Shown: positions 7,980 through 15,587 of the stretch, one piece after another
How positions within the stretch are numbered: position 1 is the first letter of the stretch
Layout: each line of letters starts with the position of its first letter
Assembly (NCBI GenBank): GCA_012523355.1
Contig: JAAYIR010000142.1
Span: 1-33,513 of the forward strand
Direction: 5' to 3'
Length of the DNA stretch: 33,513 nt
From: a candidate division WS1 bacterium
GTDB lineage: Bacteria > Armatimonadota > Zipacnadia > Zipacnadales > Zipacnadaceae
Made by a program: the position numbers and the translations under genes
The notes under the pieces: generated by a model
Seen by the model: only the letters and a program-made list of their open reading frames with translations
Databases searched by the model: none
What the model was told of the DNA's origin: nothing

Positions 7980-9080
7980 GTGCGGGAACTCCTCGAGTCC
8001 CGTCTGGCCGCGGTTGAGGCGGCGGGGCTGAGGGCAGTAGCCGGAGCTAGCCAGTGGCCCTCCTTCGGCGGTAACGCGCGCCACGAGAGTTATTCACCCA
8101 CCGCGCTGGGCCCGGGCCTGCGGCAGGTTTGGGCCGTGCGTACCAACGGACCGGTAGTGGCCTCGCCGGTGGTGGGAAAGGCGACAGTTTATGTGGGCAG
8201 CCGCGACGGAATCTTCTATGCGGTGGACAGCGCGCGGGGCGAGGTCCGCTGGACCTTTCATACCGGAGCACGGATAGAAGGCACCGCCGCGCTGGCCGAT
8301 GATAGCGTGCTCTTTGGCTCCACCGACAAACATCTTTACAGCCTGGAGGCGCTACGCGGACGTGAGCAGTGGCGACTGCTGCTGCCGGGGCCGGTACGTT
8401 CGCCCTGTACCATCGCGGGTGATCTGGTGGTGGTAGGGGATGTGGCCGGAAATCTGACCGCGGTGGAAGTCCACACAGGGAAGATGCGGTGGCGTTTCGC
8501 CACGGAAGGCGAGATTCTCTCGGCCCCGGCATACGCTAAGGGCCGCCTGTATTTCGGTTCCTGGGACGCGCATTTGTATGCTCTCGATGCCGAGAGCGGC
8601 GAGCAGATCTGGCGCACCTCCACCGGAGGACCGATCGCGGCCTCCCCAACCATTGGCGAGCATCTCATGTGGTGCGGCTCCGAGGATGGGGACCTTTACG
8701 CGCTGGATCTGGAGGATGGCGAGATGGCCTGGATCGCCGACTTGGGCGGGCGCATTCGGGGCTTCCCCGCCATCGTTGGCGACATGCTTCTCCTGGGCTC
8801 CGGCACGGGGAAGGTGCACGCACTGAAGCAACTGACCGGGGAGCGCTGCTGGCAGACCCGGACCGGGGACGAGGTGCTGGCCTCCGCCGCGGTGGCCGGG
8901 CCGGTTGCCTATCTGGGCTCCAAGGACGGCTCTCTGTATGCCTTTGACTGCCAGACCGGTGAGGTGCTGTGGAAGCACTCGACGGTCTACGGTATCTATT
9001 CCTCGCCCGCTTTGGCCGAGGAGGCCTTGTTCATTGGAGTGTCTTACTACTATGTGGCGGCTTTTCGGCCGTTGGACTAG
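7980..9080 (+). CDS. PQQ-type beta-propeller repeat protein, likely the C-terminal part of the upstream STAND protein
   Basis: Repeated blades of the form xLYALDxxxGExxWxxxTGGPIxASPxIxGxxxxxGSxDGxLYALD. In frame with 5142-7964, separated by a single TAG. Listed start is a GTG with no clear RBS or signal peptide. Confidence 0.85.
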   Translation: MRELLESRLAAVEAAGLRAVAGASQWPSFGGNARHESYSPTALGPGLRQVWAVRTNGPVVASPVVGKATVYVGSRDGIFYAVDSARGEVRWTFHTGARIEGTAALADDSVLFGSTDKHLYSLEALRGREQWRLLLPGPVRSPCTIAGDLVVVGDVAGNLTAVEVHTGKMRWRFATEGEILSAPAYAKGRLYFGSWDAHLYALDAESGEQIWRTSTGGPIAASPTIGEHLMWCGSEDGDLYALDLEDGEMAWIADLGGRIRGFPAIVGDMLLLGSGTGKVHALKQLTGERCWQTRTGDEVLASAAVAGPVAYLGSKDGSLYAFDCQTGEVLWKHSTVYGIYSSPALAEEALFIGVSYYYVAAFRPLD

Positions 9081-9888
9081 CTCCCGGACAGCTTTGGTCC
9101 TGCTCCCGCTGGCGCTCCTGACGAGCGCCGGTTGCGGTCTCGCGCCCCAGCTTGACCGGCTGCGCAAGGACTACGTCGCTCAGGCGCAGATCGGTCAGGC
9201 CAAGGCACAGGTCGCGGCCGGGGGCGACTTTCAGCGGGCCCACAAGCTAGCGGAGCGGGCGCTGCAACTGACGCCTGACAGCTTGCCCGTGATCAGGACC
9301 GCGGCGGCGGTGTTCCTGCGAACGGGAGCCTGGGAGCAGGGTCTGCAGACACTGGAGGAGTACGAGTCCCGGGCGGGGGCGGTGAGCCTCTACGAGAAGG
9401 GGATGGCATGCCTGTATACCGGACGGGAGGCGGAGGGGACGCGTTTATTGGAGAGCTATCTTGCCGATCAACGATCGCTGCGTGCGGTAGGCCAGATTGA
9501 CGATGAGAGCCTGGCCTGGACTCTAAACAACGTGGGTTACGTTTATGCCGACGCCGGCGTGCACCTGACGCGGGCTCTTGAGCTTACCCGGGCGGCCCTC
9601 CGGCTGCGTTGGGGTAGCCCGGCCATCGCCGACAGCGTGGCCTGGGCGTACTACCGGCTGGCACGCTACGACGAGGCCGCCTTCCATGTGGAGCAGGCGG
9701 TGCGGCTGATGCGCCCCCCGGACGCAGTCCTTCTCTACCATGCAGGGGCCGTGCATGCCAGGCAGGGCCGACTCATTCTGGCGGAGAATGAACTGAGACG
9801 GGCGCTGAAATTGCAGCGGCACTTCCCGGAGGCCCGCTACGAATTGGAGCGGCTGCACTGGCAGTTGCCGCCGCCTCAGAGAGTCTAG
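9052..9888 (+). CDS. TPR-repeat lipoprotein
   Basis: ATG at 9052 gives MWRLFGRWTSSRTALVLLPLALLTSAGC with lipobox LTSAGC, followed by TPR-like helices. Overlaps the 3' end of the propeller ORF by 29 nt. Confidence 0.75.
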   Translation: MWRLFGRWTSSRTALVLLPLALLTSAGCGLAPQLDRLRKDYVAQAQIGQAKAQVAAGGDFQRAHKLAERALQLTPDSLPVIRTAAAVFLRTGAWEQGLQTLEEYESRAGAVSLYEKGMACLYTGREAEGTRLLESYLADQRSLRAVGQIDDESLAWTLNNVGYVYADAGVHLTRALELTRAALRLRWGSPAIADSVAWAYYRLARYDEAAFHVEQAVRLMRPPDAVLLYHAGAVHARQGRLILAENELRRALKLQRHFPEARYELERLHWQLPPPQRV

Positions 9889-9932
9889 CCCGCAATGTGG
9901 TGACCGATAACTCGCTTGGTGGAGGTACAGGT

Positions 9933-11117
9933 ATGAAAATATCTCAACGCGCGCGGGAGCTTACTCCCTCGCCGACGCTGGCCATGGATAGCCGGGCCAA
10001 GGCACTGGCAGCCGAAGGAGTGGACATTATCTCCTTCGCCGTAGGTGAGCCAGACTTCCCGACACCACCGAACGTGGTGGAGGCGGCCTGCACAGCGATT
10101 CATGCCGGACAGACCAAGTATACGCCTGCCTCCGGCATTCCTCAGCTCAAGCAGGCCATTGTGGCAGCGACCGAGCGGGATCTGGGGTTGCAGTACGACC
10201 CCGCGCAGGTCTGCGTCTGCAACGGTGGCAAGCACGCGCTAATGAACATCTGGCAGAGCCTCGTGGATCCGGGCGATGAGGTCATCGTCTTTGCGCCCTA
10301 CTGGGTAAGCTATCCACCCCAGATTGAACTCTGCGGAGGCCGGGTAGTAGTCATCGCCACCGGTGCCGAGAGTGACTTCCAGCCGGATCTGGAGGGGGTG
10401 CGTGCCGCAGTCACCGACCGGACCATCGCCATCCTGATCAATAGCCCCTCCAATCCGGCAGGGGCCATCTTCACTCGCGCCACGTTGCGGGGGCTGGTGG
10501 ACCTGGCGGAGGAGCGGAACTTGCTGATCATCTCTGACGAGATCTACAAGCACATCCTCTTTGACGGGCGAGAACACCTGAGCCCGGCGCAACTGGGTGC
10601 GGACGCACAGGCGCGCACCATCCTGGCCGATGGCGTGGCCAAGACCTACGCCATGACCGGCTGGCGGATCGGGTGGCTCATCGCGCCGCCGGAGATCGCC
10701 AAGCGGGCCGGAGACATCCAGAGTCAAGAGACCTCCAATCCCTGCACGCCCGCCCAGTACGCCGCGTTGGAGGCGCTCAGCGGACCGCAGGAGTCGGTAG
10801 AGGAGATGCGGGCGGAGTTTGAGCGGCGGCGTGACTATCTCGTCCCTGCGCTGAACGAAATCCCGGGTGTGACGTGTAATACTCCTGGTGGGGCTTTCTA
10901 TGTGTATCCGGATATCACCGCACACCTGGGCCGCAAGCTAGATGGCGAAGTGATCGGCGGCTCCCTCGAGCTCTGTGAGTACCTGCTCGATACGGCGCAC
11001 ATCAGCACTGTCCCGGGCTCTGCCTTCGGCACCGAGGGCTATCTGCGCATCAGCTTCGCTACCTCTATGGAGAAGCTGCAGGAGGGTGTGAGGAGGCTTA
11101 CCGAGGCCCTGAAGTAA
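9933..11117 (+). CDS. aspC: Pyridoxal phosphate-dependent aminotransferase, aspartate aminotransferase-like
   Basis: MKISQRARELTPSPTLAMDSRAKALAAEGVDIISFAVGEPDFPTP; INSPSNPAGAIF; SDEIYKHILFDG; VAKTYAMTGWRIGW. RBS GGAGG at 9921. Confidence 0.88.
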   Translation: MKISQRARELTPSPTLAMDSRAKALAAEGVDIISFAVGEPDFPTPPNVVEAACTAIHAGQTKYTPASGIPQLKQAIVAATERDLGLQYDPAQVCVCNGGKHALMNIWQSLVDPGDEVIVFAPYWVSYPPQIELCGGRVVVIATGAESDFQPDLEGVRAAVTDRTIAILINSPSNPAGAIFTRATLRGLVDLAEERNLLIISDEIYKHILFDGREHLSPAQLGADAQARTILADGVAKTYAMTGWRIGWLIAPPEIAKRAGDIQSQETSNPCTPAQYAALEALSGPQESVEEMRAEFERRRDYLVPALNEIPGVTCNTPGGAFYVYPDITAHLGRKLDGEVIGGSLELCEYLLDTAHISTVPGSAFGTEGYLRISFATSMEKLQEGVRRLTEALK

Positions 11118-11140
11118 AGGTGACTTGTCATCACTCCACT

Positions 11141-11809
11141 CTAGAACCCTCGCCACCACAGGCCGTAAGTCAGCGGAGGTTCGCCGGTGGGCCCGTAGGG
11201 CCAGAAGCCCCAGTGAGCGCCGGCGAAGGCCTTGAGGACGAGCAGAACAATCAGGAGGGCCACCCAGCCGGCGAATTCCCCGGCATTGTTCTCCGCGGCG
11301 CGTTGCCGGGTGAAGCGGGTGCTGTCACCAGGCATGCAGCGGCCGCGCCAGGGAATCAGGCGGGGCGTTCGACGGCAGTACTCCACATAGTCGTCACCAA
11401 ACTCCTGGGTGAGCACGGTTTCCTCGTAGCGCACGGTCAACGGATAGACGATAATCAGGGCGGCAACGGCCACCACGGTGAGCGGGAAACTGTTGGCGAT
11501 CACACAGAGTCCAACGAGGACAAACACACTGCCCGCATACAGCGGATTGCGGGTGTAGGCGTAAGGCCCGGCGGTGCAGAGGGTCCGGTCCTTGAGGAGA
11601 TAGCCTGAAGCCCACGTGCGAATGGCCAACCCGACTAACACCAGCGGAACGCCGGCCAGGAGGTAGGGCCAGCGAGGCGCCGCCACGAGCAGGGACAGGA
11701 TATAGGCGCTCGTGTGTAGGGTGACGCGGTGGCGGGCCCAGAAGCTGCGGTTATGCTCTGTTGTTGTATCTGTGCCGGGCCTGGCTGTGGCTGGTGGTTG
11801 TGAGTCCAA
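11141..11809 (-). CDS. Isoprenylcysteine carboxyl methyltransferase (ICMT)-family membrane protein
   Basis: GPYAYTRNPLYAGSVFVLVG and RYEETVLTQEFGDDYVEYCRRTPRLIPW signatures. TTG start preceded by GAGG. Confidence 0.82.
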   Translation of the reverse strand: MDSQPPATARPGTDTTTEHNRSFWARHRVTLHTSAYILSLLVAAPRWPYLLAGVPLVLVGLAIRTWASGYLLKDRTLCTAGPYAYTRNPLYAGSVFVLVGLCVIANSFPLTVVAVAALIIVYPLTVRYEETVLTQEFGDDYVEYCRRTPRLIPWRGRCMPGDSTRFTRQRAAENNAGEFAGWVALLIVLLVLKAFAGAHWGFWPYGPTGEPPLTYGLWWRGF

Positions 11810-11938
11810 AATCCTACCTCATCGCAAGGTCGGCGATCGTCAACAGTCAATTGCCAGAGGGCTGCCCTGGCGCTGAGATCACGCTCCACTTTAGACCGCA
11901 AGTGGGGACCTGTCAACTATCTCGAGGAGTGATTCTGA

Positions 11939-13018
11939 ATGCATCGAGTTACCTTCATCCCCGGCGATGGGACCGGGCCGGAAGTGGCCTGGGCCATGCG
12001 CCGCTGCGTCGAGGCCACCGGAGTTGAGATTGAATGGGAGGAGCAGCATGCCGGTCTCGACGTCATGGAGGAGAAAGGCACGCCCTTGCCTCCGGAAGTG
12101 CTGGAGTCCATTCGCCGCAACCGTGTCGCCATCAAGGGGCCGATCACCACACCGGTGGGCAGCGGCTTCCGCAGTGTCAATGTCGCCCTGCGCAAGGAGC
12201 TGGATCTGTACGCCTGCCTGCGTCCCTGCAAGTATTATCCGGGGGTCCGTAGCCACTATGACAATGTGGACCTGGTTATCGTGCGTGAGAATACCGAGGA
12301 CCTCTATGCGGGTATTGAGTTCGAGCGCGGCACCCCGGAATGTGCGGAGGTTACGGAGATCATCGAGAGGCTGGGCGGCAAGCGGGTCTGGCCGGGATCC
12401 TCGCTGAGCCTCAAGCCGATTTCCGAGTTCGCCACCGAGCGGATCGTGCGCTTTGCCTTTGAGTACGCGGTGGCGCATGGGCGGCGCAAAGTGACGGCGG
12501 TCCATAAGGCCAACATCATGAAGTTCACCGACGGGCTGTTCCTGGAGGTGGCACGAGCGGTCGCCAAGAACTATGCTAATATCGAGTTTGAGGACCGCAT
12601 CGTGGACAACATGTGCATGCAGCTAGTGCAGAAGCCGGAGCTATATGATGTGCTGGTGCTGCCCAATCTATATGGCGATATCCTGAGCGACCTGGCCTGT
12701 GGTCTGGTCGGGGGCCTGGGGGTGGCGCCGGGAGCCAATCTTGGCGAGGGCCTGGCAGTTTTCGAGCCTACCCACGGCTCGGCCCCCAAGTACGCCGGGC
12801 AGAACAAGGTCAACCCCATCGCCACCATCCTGTCGGGCATGCTCATGCTGGACCATTTGGGTGAAGACAAGGCGGCACGCAAGCTCGAGAACGCGGTGGC
12901 GGCGGTGATCCGCGAGGGTCGGGACGTCACTTACGACATGAAGCCTCAGCGGGAGGATCCCACTGCGGTGGGCACGAGCGAGGTCGCGGACGCGATTGTC
13001 CGGGCTCTGCAGGCCTGA
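11939..13018 (+). CDS. NAD-type isocitrate dehydrogenase (isocitrate/isopropylmalate dehydrogenase family)
   Basis: [108 protein letters not shown]. Confidence 0.9.
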   Translation: MHRVTFIPGDGTGPEVAWAMRRCVEATGVEIEWEEQHAGLDVMEEKGTPLPPEVLESIRRNRVAIKGPITTPVGSGFRSVNVALRKELDLYACLRPCKYYPGVRSHYDNVDLVIVRENTEDLYAGIEFERGTPECAEVTEIIERLGGKRVWPGSSLSLKPISEFATERIVRFAFEYAVAHGRRKVTAVHKANIMKFTDGLFLEVARAVAKNYANIEFEDRIVDNMCMQLVQKPELYDVLVLPNLYGDILSDLACGLVGGLGVAPGANLGEGLAVFEPTHGSAPKYAGQNKVNPIATILSGMLMLDHLGEDKAARKLENAVAAVIREGRDVTYDMKPQREDPTAVGTSEVADAIVRALQA

Positions 13019-13065
13019 CGACGGGGTGTTGTTCGAGGTGGGGGTCAGCAGGCCTGTGCCGACCG

Positions 13066-13845
13066 CTAGCCGCGCGCGGCGCGGATTAAGGCCGCGGGCA
13101 GGAAGGTTAGCGCCGTGACCAGTCCCGTGGTCACCAGGGCGATTCCCAGCAGCCGGGCCAGAGCCGTAAGCCCCTGGTAGGCATTGGTCAGGACCACGAC
13201 CCGGAAGGGGGCCTCGGGATCGAGTTGGTAGGTGGCCAGCAAGAACAGCGTGGTGGCCAGGCCCAGTGCCAGCAGCGCCGGAATGCCCAGCGCCAGGTCC
13301 GTGCGGCTGGGCGCCAGTTCCGCGCCGATAGTGAAAGCCAGGTACAGGAACAGCCACGTGCGCCAGGAGCTGTAATCCAGCAGCAGCAGGCTGCCGTAGA
13401 TGCTATGCAGAACCGAACGGCCGGGTTCGCGCAACGACAAATGTGCTTCCAGCGGTACGTCCAGCAGGTGGGCCACGGCGTACAGCGCGACAGCCCCGGT
13501 GAAGAGCGGAGCCAGGGCGGCCAGTCCCGTAGCCAGCCAGGGGACCGCGATCGGCGACCAGGGACGGCCCGGCTGGCAGACCCCGGCTCCGGATCGATCC
13601 CACAGACAGGGCACCACGCGTTTGACGGTGTAGCCGGTTACCAGGAAGGCCAGGGCATGGCTCAGCTCGTGCACGAGGTTTCCAGGGAGACGGATGAGCT
13701 GCAAGAGCCATCCCCCGCGGCGGCGTGAGTTGCGGCTGGCAAAGGCCTGGAGTACCCACCCGAATAGGGCGCGGGAGAGCACGAACAGGAGCAGGCCTTC
13801 GGCGGCGACCAGAGCGACTTGGAGGAGCATCTGCGGTGGCGACAT
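13066..13845 (-). CDS. M50-like membrane zinc metalloprotease
   Basis: HExxH motif in LPGNLVHELSHALAFLVTGYTVKRV. Multiple TM segments. Confidence 0.65.
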   Translation of the reverse strand: MSPPQMLLQVALVAAEGLLLFVLSRALFGWVLQAFASRNSRRRGGWLLQLIRLPGNLVHELSHALAFLVTGYTVKRVVPCLWDRSGAGVCQPGRPWSPIAVPWLATGLAALAPLFTGAVALYAVAHLLDVPLEAHLSLREPGRSVLHSIYGSLLLLDYSSWRTWLFLYLAFTIGAELAPSRTDLALGIPALLALGLATTLFLLATYQLDPEAPFRVVVLTNAYQGLTALARLLGIALVTTGLVTALTFLPAALIRAARG

Positions 13846-13852
13846 CGGAGCG

Positions 13853-13861
13853 ATTATAGCA
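13853..13861 (-). promoter_or_regulatory. Extended -10 promoter (TGCTATAAT) 7 nt before the start codon; predicted leaderless transcript
   Basis: Minus-strand sequence CTGCTATAATCGCTCCGATGTCGCC: TGC-TATAAT, 7 nt, then ATG. Confidence 0.5.
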
Positions 13862-13908
13862 GATTAGGCGACGGTTGGGAGCACGGAATTCAGAGTGGGA
13901 GGTTACTG

Positions 13909-14838
13909 ATGAAAGTCACTGTGGTTGGTGCCGGAAATGTGGGGGCTACCTGCGCCCAGCGGCTGGTGGAGGGCAATCTTGCGGATGTGTATCTGGTCGA
14001 CGTGGTGGAGGGCCTGGCGCAGGGCAAAGCCCTGGACCTTGCCCAGGCTGCACCGCTGGCACGACATGCCCGGACCATCGAAGGCGGCGTGAGCTACGAG
14101 GGCGCCCAGGGCTCGGACGTGGTCGTCATTACCGCGGGGGTAGCGCGCAAGCCTGGCATGTCTCGAGACGACTTGCTGAAGATCAACGGCGGTATCGTCA
14201 CTGAGGTCTGCGAGAACCTTAAGGCGGTCGCCCCGGAGGCCATGGTGATCATGGTCTCCAACCCCCTGGACGTAACCACCCACCTGGCCGCGCAGGTCCT
14301 GCAGGCGCCACGGGAGCGCGTCATGGGGATGGCGGGCGCGCTGGACACCGCGCGCTATCAGACTTTCATCGCCTGGGAGGTGGGCTGCGCCCCCTATGAG
14401 ATCGAGGCTATGGTACTGGGCGGGCATGGGGACAGCATGGTGCCCCTCCCGCGCCTGACGGCGGTCAACGGTGTGCCACTCAACGAGCTACTGCCACCCG
14501 AGAGAATTGAGGCCATCGTGGAGCGGACTCGTCAGGGCGGCGCGGAGATTGTTGGCTACCTCAAGACGGGCAGCGCCTTCTATGCGCCGGCCGCAGCGGT
14601 GGCGGACATGGTGGCGGCCATCGCGTGTGACCAGCACCGAATTATCCCCTGCTCGGTACGCCTGGAGGGAGAATACGGTCTGCGAGACGTATTCCTGGGT
14701 GTGCCTTGTCGGCTGGGGAGTGGTGGGGTAGAGGAGATCGTCGAGATCTATCTGACCGAGGAAGAGAGCGCGGCCGTGCACGCCGCAGCTGAGCATGTAG
14801 CGCGGACCGTGGCGGAGTGGGAAAAGCTCGCAGGCTAG
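13909..14838 (+). CDS. mdh: Malate dehydrogenase
   Basis: MKVTVVGAGNVGATCAQRL, VVITAGVARKPGMSRDDLLKINGGIV, VSNPLDVTTHLAAQV, VLGGHGDSMVPLPR. GGGAGG RBS before the ATG at 13909, internal to the listed ORF. Confidence 0.93.
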   Translation: MKVTVVGAGNVGATCAQRLVEGNLADVYLVDVVEGLAQGKALDLAQAAPLARHARTIEGGVSYEGAQGSDVVVITAGVARKPGMSRDDLLKINGGIVTEVCENLKAVAPEAMVIMVSNPLDVTTHLAAQVLQAPRERVMGMAGALDTARYQTFIAWEVGCAPYEIEAMVLGGHGDSMVPLPRLTAVNGVPLNELLPPERIEAIVERTRQGGAEIVGYLKTGSAFYAPAAAVADMVAAIACDQHRIIPCSVRLEGEYGLRDVFLGVPCRLGSGGVEEIVEIYLTEEESAAVHAAAEHVARTVAEWEKLAG

Positions 14839-14906
14839 GCTCAGATAAACAAAGGTCCGCGGCACAACGTCAGAGAGGCCAGGACAGTCGTGAGGGAGGA
14901 TTGTGA

Positions 14907-15572
14907 ATGGCTACTATCAAGTACTGGGGACATGCCTGCTTCGCTATCACCAGTCTCGACGGGCCCCGGATTCTGGTGGACCCCTATCTGCCTGGCGGCC
15001 TCAGAGGCGCCTTCAAATATGAGCCCATCACGGATGAGGTAGAGGTGGTGCTGGTCACTCACGAGCACAGCGACCACAACTCCGTGGAGGGACTGTCGGG
15101 TCAGCCCCTGGTGCTGCGGACCAGCGGCGTCGTCCAGGGGGTGAGCTTTGTGGCCATCCCGGCCAAGCACGACCCTCTGGAGGGGCGCGAGCGCGGTGAC
15201 ATTAACCTCTTCGTCTGGGAGACTGACGGGTTGCGCTTCTGCCACCTGGGGGACCTGGGACACCCGCTGACGCCCGAGCAGGCAGAGCTAGTCGGATCGC
15301 CCGATGTGCTCTTCATCCCGACCGGCGGGCACTTCACGATTGACCCGCCCACCGCACGACGGGTCGTGACCCAGCTTCAGGCTCGTGTTACCATCCCCAT
15401 GCACTATCTCACGCCGCGCCTGAAGTTTCCTCCCCAGTACCGGCTCGCCCCCGTAGAGGCCTTTACCGAGGGGCTTACCCGTGTCGTGCGGGTGGGGGGA
15501 CCGGTGTGGGAGGTCAGCCCACATACCTTGCCTGCCGAACCCACGGTCGTGGTCCTGGAGGCCGTCGAGTAG
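14907..15572 (+). CDS. Metal-dependent hydrolase, beta-lactamase superfamily (UPF0173/YtkL-like)
   Basis: IKYWGHACFAI, LVTHEHSDHNSVEGL, HLGDLGHPLTPEQ, DVLFIPTGGHFTID, IPMHY. Confidence 0.85.
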   Translation: MATIKYWGHACFAITSLDGPRILVDPYLPGGLRGAFKYEPITDEVEVVLVTHEHSDHNSVEGLSGQPLVLRTSGVVQGVSFVAIPAKHDPLEGRERGDINLFVWETDGLRFCHLGDLGHPLTPEQAELVGSPDVLFIPTGGHFTIDPPTARRVVTQLQARVTIPMHYLTPRLKFPPQYRLAPVEAFTEGLTRVVRVGGPVWEVSPHTLPAEPTVVVLEAVE

Positions 15573-15587
15573 AGAGAAGTTGCGCGG

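Noticed and set aside
8905-9051. N-terminal extension of the TPR lipoprotein ORF
   Set aside because: Overlaps the propeller gene out of frame. The ATG at 9052 gives a proper lipoprotein signal peptide.
897-13018. Treating the two isocitrate/isopropylmalate-type dehydrogenases as a recent tandem duplication
   Set aside because: The two proteins differ clearly in the substrate-loop and C-terminal regions and are 10 kb apart; more likely ancient paralogues with different substrates.
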